Positions 9,245 through 18,576 are shown, counted from the first letter of the stretch. The stretch: DNA of 64,000 bases from an uncultured Collinsella sp. (GCA_900541725.1 UQLB01000001.1:62001-126000), one strand, 5' to 3'. The notes: generated by a model not told the origin, from the sequence alone. Numbers and translations: made by a program.

Positions 9245-10432
9245 TTAGGAACGGGTTGCGGCGAGCACCTGCGCAGCCTTTTCACGCGCCCACGCATCGA
9301 TGTCGCGAAGCTGCTCAAACGAATCGACCGCCTGCATATCGTGGGCATCCATGCAGGATTCCACAATGCGATCGATATCGGTAAAGCTGCAGCCATCGTG
9401 CAGGAAGGCATCGACGGCGACCTCGTTGGCGGCATTGAGCACGCACGGCATGGTGCCACCCGTCTTGCCGGCACGTTCGGCCAGTGCCAGACAGCGGAAG
9501 GTATCCATGTCGGCAGCATCAAACGTGAGCTGCCCCAGCTCGCGGAAATCGATACGAGGCGCCGGGGTATCCCAACGCTCGGGATACGAGAACGCGAACT
9601 GGATGGGAATACGCATGTCGGAAGCACCGAGATGCGCCATCACGGAGCCGTCGGCAAACTCGACCATAGAGTGAATCTTGGACTGACGCTGCACGACCAC
9701 GTTAATGAAATCGAGGTCGCAGTTAAACAGATGCATGGCCTCAATGCGCTCCAGGCCCTTGTTCATGAGGGTGGCGGAGTCGATGGTGATCTTGGCGCCC
9801 ATGGCCCACGTGGGATGTGCGAGGGCATCGGCACGCGTCACGCGATTGAGCTCGTCGCGCGTGCGGCCAAAGAACGGACCGCCCGAGCAGGTGAGCCAAA
9901 TACAATGAGCCTCGCGCGGGTCCTCCCCCAGATAGCACTGGTAGATGGCGGAGTGCTCAGAGTCGACTGGAATAAGCTGGCCCGGTTGTGCCAACGGCAT
10001 AAGCAAGTCGCCACCGACGACGAGGGACTCCTTGTTGGCAAGAGCAAGGCGCTTATTTGAGGTCAAGGCCGCATGGCTCGCCTCGAGACCAGCGGCGCCC
10101 ACAATAGCAACGAGCACGCAGTCGACATCGTCGCGACGCGCGAGCTCGCAAACCGCCTGCGCGCCAAGGCCAAGCTTCGTTCCCTCGGGCAACTCCTGCA
10201 GCACGGCGTCATCGCCATGAGCGACATCGGCCACGGCAACCGCCGGAACCGAGAACTCGCGGGCAGCGGCAACAAGCTCGGAGGTGTTGGAGTTAACGGA
10301 CAGCGCCGTCACCTGCAGGCGATCGGCATGCTGGCGGCACACATCGAGCGCCTGGGTGCCGATAGAGCCCGTACAACCCAGGATGGCAACACGGAGGCGT
10401 CCATCGGGGCCATACGTCGTCTGGAATGACAT
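9245..10432 (-). CDS. dxr: 1-deoxy-D-xylulose 5-phosphate reductoisomerase
   Basis: 395 residues. Rearranges and reduces DXP to MEP with NADPH, the committed step of the MEP isoprenoid pathway. The N-terminal Rossmann signature AILGCTGSIGTQALDV is at about residues 16-31, followed by the catalytic region with VDSEHSAIYQC (metal-binding Asp/Glu) and the flexible loop LTCSGGPFF. The ATG overlaps the cdsA stop by one base (TAATG), indicating translational coupling. It sits directly upstream of rseP, 25 nt away. Confidence 0.97.
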   Translation of the reverse strand: MSFQTTYGPDGRLRVAILGCTGSIGTQALDVCRQHADRLQVTALSVNSNTSELVAAAREFSVPAVAVADVAHGDDAVLQELPEGTKLGLGAQAVCELARRDDVDCVLVAIVGAAGLEASHAALTSNKRLALANKESLVVGGDLLMPLAQPGQLIPVDSEHSAIYQCYLGEDPREAHCIWLTCSGGPFFGRTRDELNRVTRADALAHPTWAMGAKITIDSATLMNKGLERIEAMHLFNCDLDFINVVVQRQSKIHSMVEFADGSVMAHLGASDMRIPIQFAFSYPERWDTPAPRIDFRELGQLTFDAADMDTFRCLALAERAGKTGGTMPCVLNAANEVAVDAFLHDGCSFTDIDRIVESCMDAHDMQAVDSFEQLRDIDAWAREKAAQVLAATRS

Positions 10433-11331
10433 TACAGCACGCCTCCGATCATCAGCATCAGCTGCGCGGTGATGCAGCCGAAGATAAGCGAATCGCTACG
10501 ATCGAGCATGCCGCCATGGCCCGGGATAAGGTTGCCGGAATCCTTGACGCCCACACCGCGCTTGATGCGCGACTCGATGAGGTCGCCGATAACGCCCAGA
10601 ACGGACACGACCACGCCGCACAGCAGCGCATAGGGCAGGCTGAGCTTGTAGAAGTGCGTCGCCCACAGGATGAGCCAAATCAAAACCGAGCCCAGGATGC
10701 CGCCGACAAACCCCTCCCAGCTCTTTTTGGGAGAGATCTTGGGAACCATCTTGTGCTGGCCGATACGGCTACCCACGATGTAGGCAAACGAATCGGAGAC
10801 CCAAAGGGACGCGCAAACGCCCACCGAAAGCAGTGCGCCGGCAAACCCGGGCACGGCATCGCGCAGCAGCACGATAGCCGACAGCATAAAGCCAGTGTAG
10901 ATAGGGCCCATGAGCGTCACGGCAACGTCAGAGATGCGAGTGCGCGGAGACCAGACATACCAAATGCCCACAGCGAGCATCAGGGCAAAAAGCAGGGCAT
11001 TCAGCAGCATCGAATCGCCCAGCGCCGACAGCGGAAAGAGCACGGCGGCAGCGATGCCCATGCGCTCGTTAGCCATCTTGCCATCGAGCCTTGTCATACG
11101 GAAAAACTCATAGCAGCACAGACCGCTCATGACGGAAACAAAGATGGCAGTGGGCACGATACCCAAAACCAGACACAGGATAAAGACAACGGCGTAGACG
11201 ATACCCGCGGCGGCACGGGTAATAAAGCCCGCCAGCCACGAACCGGTGCCGCTCTTCGCTGTAGGCGCTCCCGCAGCGGTAGCTTTGCGCGCAGGCGTCT
11301 TGGGAGCAGATGCCTTGAGACGATCGGACAC
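10432..11331 (-). CDS. cdsA: Phosphatidate cytidylyltransferase (CDP-diacylglycerol synthase)
   Basis: 299 residues. Makes CDP-diacylglycerol from CTP and phosphatidic acid at the cytoplasmic membrane. After a 35-residue Lys/Ala/Pro-rich cytoplasmic N-terminus come about eight membrane segments. The family signature is intact at the C-terminus: KKSWEGFVGG and GDLIESRIKRGVGVKDSGN, then IPGHGGMLDRSDSL. It lies between uppS and dxr with minimal spacing, the usual uppS-cdsA-dxr-rseP arrangement. Confidence 0.96.
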   Translation of the reverse strand: MSDRLKASAPKTPARKATAAGAPTAKSGTGSWLAGFITRAAAGIVYAVVFILCLVLGIVPTAIFVSVMSGLCCYEFFRMTRLDGKMANERMGIAAAVLFPLSALGDSMLLNALLFALMLAVGIWYVWSPRTRISDVAVTLMGPIYTGFMLSAIVLLRDAVPGFAGALLSVGVCASLWVSDSFAYIVGSRIGQHKMVPKISPKKSWEGFVGGILGSVLIWLILWATHFYKLSLPYALLCGVVVSVLGVIGDLIESRIKRGVGVKDSGNLIPGHGGMLDRSDSLIFGCITAQLMLMIGGVL

Positions 11332-11333
11332 GA

Positions 11334-12128
11334 TTAAGCCTCCTCGGTCTTGCTCAGTCCACCAAACCTACGGTCACGGCCCTGATAGGCCAAAATGGCG
11401 TCGACAAGGCCCCAACGATCAAAGTCGGGCCAATAGGTATCGGTGACATAGAACTCGGAATAAGCCACCTGCCACAGCAGATAGTTCGAAAGGCGCAGCT
11501 CACCAGAGGTGCGAATCACAAGCTCAGGATCGGGAAGGCCGGCGGTATAGAGGTGGGAAGCCACCATGTCGTCATCAATTGCGGCAGGATCAATCTTACC
11601 GGCGGCAACGTCGAGCGCGATCTGACGGACAGCGCGGGTAATCTCGGCACGCGCGCCGTAGTTGACGGCAAGCGCCAGCGTCATACCGGTGTGATCGGCG
11701 CACTCGGCAAGACCGCGTTCAAAAACGTCGCGGGTCTTCTTGGGCAGCGCGGAAATATCACCCAAAAAGACAACGCGCACGTTTTCGCGCTTCAGAAGCG
11801 GCAACTCGTCGATGAACGTCTTGGCAAACAAGTGCATCAAGACGTTGACCTCATGCTGCGGGCGGTTCCAGTTTTCGGTAGAAAACGCATAGGCAGAAAG
11901 CACGTCGACGCCCAGGCGCACGCAGGCGGTAATGATCTCGCGCAGCGAGACGATACCCGCCTTGTGGCCCTCAGTGCGTGCAAGACCGCGCGACGTGGCC
12001 CAACGACCGTTGCCGTCCATGATGCACGAGATATGGTGCGGAATGTTATTGAGGTCAAGGTCGGAAAAACCGACGCCCGCAGGGGCGTCGGCAAAGTACT
12101 CGACCAGTTTATGCTCGTCGTATTGCAC
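11334..12128 (-). CDS. uppS: Isoprenyl (undecaprenyl) diphosphate synthase
   Basis: 264 residues. Cis-prenyltransferase that extends farnesyl diphosphate to the C55 (or related) lipid carrier for peptidoglycan. Family motifs are MDGNGRWATSRGLARTEGHKAG (starting near residue 37), FSTENWNRP and a C-terminal SGELRLSNYLLWQVAYSEFYVTDTYWPDF. Catalytic Asp is in MDGNG. The start is GTG at 12128 behind GGAGAT. One nucleotide separates it from the frr stop upstream. Confidence 0.97.
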   Translation of the reverse strand: MQYDEHKLVEYFADAPAGVGFSDLDLNNIPHHISCIMDGNGRWATSRGLARTEGHKAGIVSLREIITACVRLGVDVLSAYAFSTENWNRPQHEVNVLMHLFAKTFIDELPLLKRENVRVVFLGDISALPKKTRDVFERGLAECADHTGMTLALAVNYGARAEITRAVRQIALDVAAGKIDPAAIDDDMVASHLYTAGLPDPELVIRTSGELRLSNYLLWQVAYSEFYVTDTYWPDFDRWGLVDAILAYQGRDRRFGGLSKTEEA

Positions 12129-12129
12129 C

Positions 12130-12666
12130 TTAGATCTCCATGACCTCGGCTTCTTTTTCCTTCAAAAGCTCCTCGACCTTGGCGACATACTCATCGGTGT
12201 GCTTCTGGACCTTGGCCTGCTCGCGACGGACATCGTCCTCGGTGAGCTCCTCATCGCGCTCGAGCTTGTTGTTGAAGTCGCGACGGATGTTACGGATAGA
12301 CACCTTGGCCTGCTCGGCGTACTCGCGGCACTCCTTGACGAGCTCGCGACGGCGCTCCTCAGTGGGAGCCGGGAACGGAAGACGAACGACGGTGCCATCG
12401 GAGTTGGGGGTAATACCCAGATCGGAAGCGCCGATAGCCTTGACGATAGCATTGATGAGTGCCTTGTCCCACGGCTCGATGAGCAGCATGTGGGCCTCGG
12501 GGGTCTTGACGGCGGCAACCTGCGTGACCGGCGTGGGAACACCGTAATAATCGACGGTGATGTCGGACAGAATATTGGCATTGGCGCGGCCGGTACGAAC
12601 CTTGGAGAAGTTATGCTTGAGGGACTCGAGCGACTTGTCCATATGGGCGGTGATGTTCTCTGCCAT
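12130..12666 (-). CDS. frr: Ribosome recycling factor
   Basis: 178 residues. Splits post-termination ribosomes together with EF-G. The protein is predicted as the usual three-helix bundle plus beta domain, with SKVRTGRANANIL near the N-terminus, VTQVAAVKTPEAHMLLIEPWDK in the middle and the charged C-terminal helix ending KEKEAEVMEI. GGAGG precedes ATG at 12666. It follows pyrH by 2 nt, the classic pyrH-frr-uppS order. Confidence 0.97.
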   Translation of the reverse strand: MAENITAHMDKSLESLKHNFSKVRTGRANANILSDITVDYYGVPTPVTQVAAVKTPEAHMLLIEPWDKALINAIVKAIGASDLGITPNSDGTVVRLPFPAPTEERRRELVKECREYAEQAKVSIRNIRRDFNNKLERDEELTEDDVRREQAKVQKHTDEYVAKVEELLKEKEAEVMEI

Positions 12667-12668
12667 GC

Positions 12669-13391
12669 TTAATCCTCCTGATAGACGAGCGTGCCGACGG
12701 GCTCACCCGAAAGCGCGCGCTTGACGGTGTCCTCGCCATCGATGTTGAGGACCAAAATCGGCATACGGTTGTCCTGGCACAGTGCCGTAGCCGTGGAATC
12801 CATAACCTGCAGACCGCGGACGAGAACCTCGTGATAGGTAATCTTGTCAAAACGGACGGCGTCGGCGCACTTGACGGGATCTTTGTCGTAGATGCCGTCA
12901 ACCTTGGTGGCTTTAATCAGAATCTCGGCGCCGATCTCGCACGCACGAAGAGCCGCGGCGGTGTCGGTCGTAAAGTACGGATTGCCCGAACCGGCGGCAA
13001 AAATAACGACGTTGCCCTTGGAAAGGTGGTTGATGGCGCGACGGCGAATATAGGGCTCGCAGATCTCGTTCATCTGGATAGCGCTCATCACGCGGCAGGG
13101 AACATCGTTATGCTCGAAGGCATCCTGCAGGGCGAGCGCGTTCATAACGGTAGCCAGCATGCCCATGTAGTCGGCCTGAGCACGCTCCATGCCACCGGCA
13201 GCGCCGGCCATGCCGCGGAAAATATTGCCGCCGCCGACAACGACGCCGACCTCATGGCCAACGGCTAGCAGCTCCTTGACCTGCTTGGCAAGATGGTCGG
13301 TAACCTTGGGGTCGATGCCATATTGGCCGTCGCCCATCAGTGCTTCGCCGGAAAGCTTAAGAAGCACGCGTTTATATCGGATGTCGGACAA
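12669..13391 (-). CDS. pyrH: Uridylate kinase
   Basis: 240 residues. Phosphorylates UMP to UDP in pyrimidine nucleotide synthesis; the bacterial enzyme is a hexamer of the amino-acid-kinase fold. KLSGEALMG at the N-terminus, GVVVGGGNIFRG and the GSGNPYFTTDTAAALRA segment are diagnostic. The start is TTG at 13391 with GGAGG 6 nt upstream. It is the first gene of a long minus-strand run that ends with proS. A gap of about 90 nt to the tsf terminator should hold its promoter. Confidence 0.97.
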   Translation of the reverse strand: MSDIRYKRVLLKLSGEALMGDGQYGIDPKVTDHLAKQVKELLAVGHEVGVVVGGGNIFRGMAGAAGGMERAQADYMGMLATVMNALALQDAFEHNDVPCRVMSAIQMNEICEPYIRRRAINHLSKGNVVIFAAGSGNPYFTTDTAAALRACEIGAEILIKATKVDGIYDKDPVKCADAVRFDKITYHEVLVRGLQVMDSTATALCQDNRMPILVLNIDGEDTVKRALSGEPVGTLVYQED

Positions 13392-13449
13392 AGCGATCCT
13401 CCTTTAATTAGACTCTCAATATGATATCAAAGGCTCTGATAAGAGCCAT

Positions 13450-13485
13450 GAAAAAGCAGGCTGTGAGTAAAACCCACAGCCTGCT
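13450..13485 (-). terminator. Terminator of rpsB-tsf
   Basis: An 11-base-pair stem (13455-13465 with 13475-13485) with a nine-base loop is followed on the minus strand by a run of T (complement of aaaaa at 13451-13455). It lies just after the tsf stop and separates tsf from pyrH. Confidence 0.9.
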
Positions 13486-13508
13486 CATTACCAGCTACAA
13501 AAGCTTAT

Positions 13509-14378
13509 TTACTCGCCACGGACCAGACGGTCAAAGGCAACGACGGTAATGGTGTCGCTGAGCTCCTTGGAGACCTGCTCAGCGTACTTCTTGATGGTGA
13601 GGGAGCTGTCCTTGATGAACTCCTGCTCGGTGAGCACGGACTGCTTGTAGAACTTCTCCAGACGGCCGACAGCCATCTTCTCCTGAATAGCCTCGGGCTT
13701 GCCGGACTCGGCAGCCTGGGCCATGTAGATCTGCTTCTCGTGCTCGACGGTCTCGGCCGGAACCTGATCGCGGGTAGCGCAGATCGGGGCGACGGCGGCA
13801 ACCTGAAGGGCAACGTCGTGAGCGAAGGTCTTGAAGGACTCAGCCTGAGCGGTCTCGGCCTTCTCGAAGGCGAACTCGACGAGGACGCCGATCTTACCAC
13901 CCATGTGGATGTAAGAAGCGAGCGCGCCGTTCTCGGCCTTGCGGGCAGCGAAGCGGGAGATCTTCATGTTCTCGCCCATGATGTGAATCATCTCGGTGAG
14001 CTCGGAGGAAACGGTCTCCTCACCCATCGGCTTCTCGAGCAGAGCGTCGACGTCAGCAGGCTCGGTGGTAGCGACAACCTCAGCGACCTTGGAAGCAAAG
14101 CCAGTGAACTTGGCGTTGGAGCCAACGAAGTCGGTCTCGCAGGAGAGCTCGAGCAGAGCGCCGGTCTTGCCATCCTCGGAGACGAACGCGGCGACAGCGC
14201 CCTCGTTGGTCTCACGGCCAGCCTTCTTGGCAGCCTTGGCAAGGCCGTTCTTACGCAGAACGTCGACAGCGGCGTCCATGTCGCCGTCAGCCTCGACGAG
14301 AGCCTTCTTGCACTCCATCATCGGGGAGTCGGTCATCTCGCGGAGCTGCTTGACCATAGCGGCGGTAATCTGGGCCAT
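13509..14378 (-). CDS. tsf: Translation elongation factor Ts
   Basis: 289 residues. Guanine-nucleotide exchange factor that regenerates EF-Tu-GTP. The N-terminal UBA-like domain (ITAAMVKQLREMTDSPMMEC) and the EF-Tu-contact TDFVGSN are intact. The frame starts with TTG at 14393, but ATG at 14378 (MAQITAAM) has AAGGA 7 nt upstream and matches the family start. It is 46 nt downstream of rpsB, in the near-universal rpsB-tsf operon. Confidence 0.97.
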   Translation of the reverse strand: MAQITAAMVKQLREMTDSPMMECKKALVEADGDMDAAVDVLRKNGLAKAAKKAGRETNEGAVAAFVSEDGKTGALLELSCETDFVGSNAKFTGFASKVAEVVATTEPADVDALLEKPMGEETVSSELTEMIHIMGENMKISRFAARKAENGALASYIHMGGKIGVLVEFAFEKAETAQAESFKTFAHDVALQVAAVAPICATRDQVPAETVEHEKQIYMAQAAESGKPEAIQEKMAVGRLEKFYKQSVLTEQEFIKDSSLTIKKYAEQVSKELSDTITVVAFDRLVRGE

Positions 14379-14423
14379 TGTGGTTCCTTTCAAAGAGATG
14401 AAAAAGAATTAACTAAGACTGAT

Positions 14424-15152
14424 TTACTCGGCCTTGGGCTCAGCGGCCATCTCGGCCTCGGAGACCTGCTCCTTGCCGGAGCCAGCGAGGCAGGCGTCAG
14501 CCATGAGCTCGCACATAAGGGTGACAGCGGAGATAGCGTCATCGTTGCAGGGGATGCCGTACTCGACCTCGTCGGGATCGGAGTTGGTGTCGATCAGGGC
14601 GACGACGGGGATGTTCAGGCGCTGGGCCTCCTTGATGGCGTTCTCCTCGCGCTTGGTGTCGATGACGAAGAGAGCCTGGGGCAGACCCTTCATGTCGCGG
14701 GCGCCACCGAGGTTGGTCTGGAGCTTAGTGAGCTCCTTGCCGAGAACAGCCTGCTCCTTCTTGGGCAGAACAGCCATGCGGCCGTCCTCGACCATGGCCT
14801 CGAGCTCCTCCATGCGGTTGATGCGGGAGCGGATGGTGACGAAGTTGGTCAGCATACCGCCGAGCCAACGCTGGTTGATGTAAGGCATGTTGGCGCGCTC
14901 AGCAGCGTTCTTGACGGCCTCCTGAGCCTGCTTCTTGGTGCCGACGAACAGCACGTTGCCACCCTTGGCGACGTTCTTGACGAAGGTGTAGGCCTGGTCG
15001 GCGTCGAGGATGGTCTGCTTGAGGTCAAGGATATAGATGCCGTTGCGCTCACCGAAGATGAACGGCTTCATCTTGGGGTTCCAGCGACGGGTCTGGTGAC
15101 CGAAGTGGCAGCCGGCCTCGAGCAGGGTGCGGATATTAATCTTGGTAGCCAT
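14424..15152 (-). CDS. rpsB: 30S ribosomal protein S2
   Basis: 242 residues. Small-subunit protein S2, assembled late between head and body of the 30S. The N-terminus IRTLLEAGCHFGHQTRRWNP, MLTNFVTIRSRI and IDTNSDPDEVEYGIPCNDDA are canonical. The C-terminal 15 residues form a short acidic tail. AGGAGG precedes ATG. A promoter at 15294-15322 gives a leader of about 135 nt, long enough for an autoregulatory S2-binding structure of the kind known in other bacteria. I did not fold it. Confidence 0.97.
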   Translation of the reverse strand: MATKINIRTLLEAGCHFGHQTRRWNPKMKPFIFGERNGIYILDLKQTILDADQAYTFVKNVAKGGNVLFVGTKKQAQEAVKNAAERANMPYINQRWLGGMLTNFVTIRSRINRMEELEAMVEDGRMAVLPKKEQAVLGKELTKLQTNLGGARDMKGLPQALFVIDTKREENAIKEAQRLNIPVVALIDTNSDPDEVEYGIPCNDDAISAVTLMCELMADACLAGSGKEQVSEAEMAAEPKAE

Positions 15153-15293
15153 GTTAAACCTCCTGTGGTTTGCCTCCGCGCGGGGTCATCCTCCAAAACC
15201 AACCCGGACATGTGCTACCAAAGCCCGGGCACCACGGTATGAAGTAGCCGCGCGTGCGTGATAAAAACATGTTGCCGTGAAGCAACCCGATGA

Positions 15294-15322
15294 ATGATAG
15301 CAGGAATGCATCTTCCTGCCAA
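15294..15322 (-). promoter_or_regulatory. Promoter of rpsB-tsf
   Basis: On the minus strand TTGGCA (15322-15317), a 17-base spacer and TATCAT (15299-15294) preceded by TGC make a good sigma-70-type promoter between xerC and rpsB. The predicted start near 15287 yields a leader of about 135 nt upstream of rpsB. Confidence 0.7.
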
Positions 15323-15371
15323 CCCGCAATCAAAACCACACACCTGAGTGCGGCGCGGGACGTCCCAGCCA

Positions 15372-16292
15372 CTATTCGCCGCGGGGATGGGCTTGAGCCA
15401 CGGCACGTTTGAGCCGATCGGGCGTGAGATGCGTGTAGATCTGCGTCGTGGACAGGCTCGCATGACCTAGCAGCTCTTGAACCGAGCGCAGGTCCGCACC
15501 GCCCTCGAGCAAATCGGTCGCAAAGGTATGGCGCATCGCATGCGGGGCAATGTCGGCCGGAATGCCGGCGAGCGTCGCCAGCGTATGGAACCGCCGCCTG
15601 AGCATGGCGGCACTCATGCGATTGCCGCGCGCCGATATAAGCAGCGGATGCGGCCCGGTAGCGGGGTCACGGCGCTTTGCCCGAGCGAGCAACTCCGGCC
15701 TCCCCTCCTCAATATAGAGACGCGTCGCCTCGAGTGCGCGACGATACAGAGGGACGATACGCTCCTTGCTCCCCTTGCCCCAAAGTCGCAGCGTTCGCTC
15801 GGACCAACCAATAGACTCCACGTTGAGCGCCGCGAGCTCCGAGATTCGCGCGCCGGAGGCATAGAGCAACTCAAGCATCGCCGCATCGCGCAGTCCCGCG
15901 GGCGTCGAGGTATCAGGCGTCTTGAGCAGCGCCTCAACCTGCTGGGTCGTAAGGACGCCCGGCAGGTCACGTGGCAGCTTGGGCGATGCGATCGCCGAGA
16001 CCGCATCGCCCTCGACAATCCCCTCGGCAGCCATCCAGCGATAGAGAGATCGAATAGCCGACAGGTGCGCCGCAAGCGTTCGGGGAGCCACCTGCTCACG
16101 CGAAAGCTCGGCAAGATAGCGACGAATGGTGCGCACGTCGGCAGCGAAAGCATCAATATTCTCGCGCTCGCACCAGACAGCAAAGCGCTCTAGCCTCGAG
16201 CCATAGGCCGTCACCGTGTTGGGAGAAAGTCCCTCAACACGTGCGATATAGGCGATAAACGAGTCGACGGTGTCGTACAGGTCAAAGGCTAT
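15372..16292 (-). CDS. xerC: Tyrosine recombinase XerC/XerD type
   Basis: Up to 306 residues. Site-specific recombinase resolving chromosome dimers at dif. Catalytic residues are visible: Arg in ASGARISEL, Lys in GKGSKERIV, HAMRH, LGHASLSTTQ and Tyr in IYTHL. The N-terminal SAM-like domain continues upstream of the first GTG (16214) as DTVDSFIAYIARVEGLSPNT, so a GTG start would cut its first helix. No ATG, GTG or TTG opens this part. ATA at 16292 lies 9 nt after GGAGG and overlaps the trmFO stop, so it is the likeliest start, probably a mutated ATG; CTG at 16277 is an alternative. It is translationally coupled to trmFO, with rpsB's promoter just downstream. Confidence 0.88.
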   Translation of the reverse strand: MAFDLYDTVDSFIAYIARVEGLSPNTVTAYGSRLERFAVWCERENIDAFAADVRTIRRYLAELSREQVAPRTLAAHLSAIRSLYRWMAAEGIVEGDAVSAIASPKLPRDLPGVLTTQQVEALLKTPDTSTPAGLRDAAMLELLYASGARISELAALNVESIGWSERTLRLWGKGSKERIVPLYRRALEATRLYIEEGRPELLARAKRRDPATGPHPLLISARGNRMSAAMLRRRFHTLATLAGIPADIAPHAMRHTFATDLLEGGADLRSVQELLGHASLSTTQIYTHLTPDRLKRAVAQAHPRGE

Positions 16293-17626
16293 GACCGGTC
16301 GCCTCCAAACAAGTCGGAACGCGTGGCCAAGTAGGCATCGAGGGCCTCGAGCGCACGGTCCGCATAGGCCTGATATCGGTCGCGCTTGCTGCGGCGCTTA
16401 CCGTCCTCGAGCGGCGGCACCAGGCCAAAGTTGACATGCATAGGCTGATAGCCCACGGTGGCAGGATCGGTCGCATAGCCCACGAGCGCACCTAGGGCGC
16501 CCACACGCGGCAACTCGACGCCCGCGGCACCGATAGCCTCGGCATAGGTGTTGAGCGCCGCGAGAAGACCTGTCGCCACGGCTTCCATGTACCCCTCGGT
16601 GCCGGTGATCTGACCGGCCAGGCGCACGCCGGTACCGGGCACGGCAAAGGTGCCATCGAGCACGTGCGGAGCGTCGACAAAGGTATTGCGATGCATGACA
16701 CCGTAGCGGAAGAACTCAGCGTTCTCCAGGCCCGGCACCATATGGAAGACGCGCTTCTGCTCGCCAAAGGTCAAGTTGGTCTGGAAGCCCACCAGGTTAT
16801 AGGCGGTCTTCTCCTTGTTCTCGGCACGCAGCTGTATCGCCGCCCAGGGGCGACGTCCGGTACGCGGGTCGGTGAGGCCAACGGGCTTCATGGCGCCAAA
16901 GCGAATGGCGTCCTTGCCGGTGCGCGCAACTTCCTCGGCAGGCTGGCAGGCCTGGAACAAATCGCCGCCCTCAAAGTCTTTGAGCACCACGCGGTCGGCC
17001 GTGGTAAGCGCCTCGATAAAGGCCTCGTACTCCTCCTTATTGAGCGGAGCGTTGAGATAGTCGCCGCTCCCCTGCTCCTCATAGCGCGACTGCGAGAACA
17101 GCACGTCCATATCGAGCGTGGAGGCATCGACGATCGGCGCCGCGGCATCGAAGAACGCAAGGGCATCGCCACCGACGAGCTTCATAACCTCTTCGCTCAG
17201 CGCCGGTGAACACAGCGGGCCCGCGGCAATGACCACGTGACCCTCGGGAATCTGCGTGACCTCGCCGTGCACGACCTCGATATTGGGACGGGCGGCAACC
17301 TCGGCCTCGACAAGCTCGGAAAACTTGACGCGGTCGACCGCCAAGGCGCCACCGGCGGGAACAGCCGCGCGATGGGCGCAATCGAGCAGGACTGAACCCA
17401 TGCGCTCAAGCTCGGCTTTCAGCAAACCAGCCGCGGAATCCGGACGGGTCGACTTAAACGAATTGGAGCAGACGAGCTCTGCCAGGTGATCGGTATGGTG
17501 GGCCGGGGAGCTCACCTGGGGGCGCATCTCGCACAGCTTTACGGCAAACCCGCGGTCTGCCAGCTGGATCGCGCATTCCGAACCCGCCAGACCGCCACCG
17601 ATAACCGTCACCTGATCGAACTGCAT
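16289..17626 (-). CDS. trmFO: tRNA (uracil-54-C5) methyltransferase, folate/FAD-dependent
   Basis: 445 residues. Methylates U54 of tRNA using methylene-tetrahydrofolate and FADH2, the Gram-positive alternative to TrmA. The FAD motif VIGGGLAGSECAIQLA is at residues 6-21, followed by LCEMRP and LVCSNSFKS, with a catalytic Cys in that region. ATG at 17626 follows AAAGG by about 8 nt; the TTG six bases earlier is less likely. It lies between dprA and xerC, the common topA/dprA-trmFO-xerC neighbourhood of Gram-positives. Confidence 0.96.
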   Translation of the reverse strand: MQFDQVTVIGGGLAGSECAIQLADRGFAVKLCEMRPQVSSPAHHTDHLAELVCSNSFKSTRPDSAAGLLKAELERMGSVLLDCAHRAAVPAGGALAVDRVKFSELVEAEVAARPNIEVVHGEVTQIPEGHVVIAAGPLCSPALSEEVMKLVGGDALAFFDAAAPIVDASTLDMDVLFSQSRYEEQGSGDYLNAPLNKEEYEAFIEALTTADRVVLKDFEGGDLFQACQPAEEVARTGKDAIRFGAMKPVGLTDPRTGRRPWAAIQLRAENKEKTAYNLVGFQTNLTFGEQKRVFHMVPGLENAEFFRYGVMHRNTFVDAPHVLDGTFAVPGTGVRLAGQITGTEGYMEAVATGLLAALNTYAEAIGAAGVELPRVGALGALVGYATDPATVGYQPMHVNFGLVPPLEDGKRRSKRDRYQAYADRALEALDAYLATRSDLFGGDRS

Positions 17627-17640
17627 CTGCAAACACCTTT

Positions 17641-18576
17641 CTAATTGACACGTTTTCCATTGTGACCGAAGGGCGTCTGGGCGTGAAGGGCAAACTTGGA
17701 GGGCGCATACCTTCCATCCATCATGCGCTCGATAAGGCCCTCGAGTTCAAGCGAACCCAAGAGTTTGAGTACGCCGACAGCATCGAGTGAGACGAGCGCC
17801 GCGATGTCGTCGACCTTGAGCGGAGAGGCGATGAGCGCATGCATCACGGTCTGCTGTGTTGGATTCAGGTCGGCAATGCCGGGAGCATCGGGGCGCGAGT
17901 AGCGCAGGGTGCCGTATATGCGAGAGATAGCCATCTCGATGGACTCCTCGTCGACAATGCAGCAGGCACCGTTCGCAATGAGGTAATTCGTGCCACGCGA
18001 CTCGGGCGATAGGATCGACCCCGGCACGGCAAGAAGTTCGCGCCCCAAATCCATAGCAGCCTCGGCTGTAGAAAACGTCCCGGAAGGCATACCCGCCTCG
18101 GATACAAAGAGGGCTTGCGACAGGGCCGCGATCACGCGATTGCGACGCGGAAAGGCAAACTTGCGCGGACCCATGCCCCACGGAGAGATCGACACGACCG
18201 CGCCGCCCGTATCGAGCGTGCGCGTAATAAGCCCCGCGCTCGAACGCGGGTAGACCACGTCGGCGCCCGTCCCCAGCACCACGACGTGTTTGCCGCCGGC
18301 GTTGACCGCAGCCCAACCCGAGGCCTGGTCACAACCGACCGCACCGCCCGAAACTACCGTCACTCCCGCCTCAACCGCCACCTTCGCCGCAAGCTCTGCC
18401 ACGGCAAGACCATACGGCGAGGCCTTTCGCGCACCGATGATGGAGAGCGCGGGCGTCGAAAGCGCCTCGGGGTTGCCGCGCACATAGAGCGTCTGAGGTA
18501 CATCAGAAAGCTCCAAAACGGTCTCGGGATACAACGCGTCACCTGGATGCAGCTCGAAGGTCCCCTCAGCCATCAT
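17641..18576 (-). CDS. dprA: DNA processing protein DprA/Smf
   Basis: 311 residues. Binds incoming single-stranded DNA during transformation and loads RecA; also found in non-competent bacteria. Rossmann-like core: LSIIGARKASPYG, SGGAVGCDQASGWAAV, VVLGTGADVVYPR, FPRRNRVIAALSQALFVSEA and AVPGSILSPESRGTNYLI. A winged-helix-like C-terminal domain (QQTVMHALIASPLKVDDIAAL) follows. The long frame opens 150 nt upstream inside comM; ATG at 18576 overlapping the comM stop and preceded by GGAGGG is preferred. Coupled with comM, it suggests DNA-uptake or recombination function. Confidence 0.95.
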   Translation of the reverse strand: MMAEGTFELHPGDALYPETVLELSDVPQTLYVRGNPEALSTPALSIIGARKASPYGLAVAELAAKVAVEAGVTVVSGGAVGCDQASGWAAVNAGGKHVVVLGTGADVVYPRSSAGLITRTLDTGGAVVSISPWGMGPRKFAFPRRNRVIAALSQALFVSEAGMPSGTFSTAEAAMDLGRELLAVPGSILSPESRGTNYLIANGACCIVDEESIEMAISRIYGTLRYSRPDAPGIADLNPTQQTVMHALIASPLKVDDIAALVSLDAVGVLKLLGSLELEGLIERMMDGRYAPSKFALHAQTPFGHNGKRVN

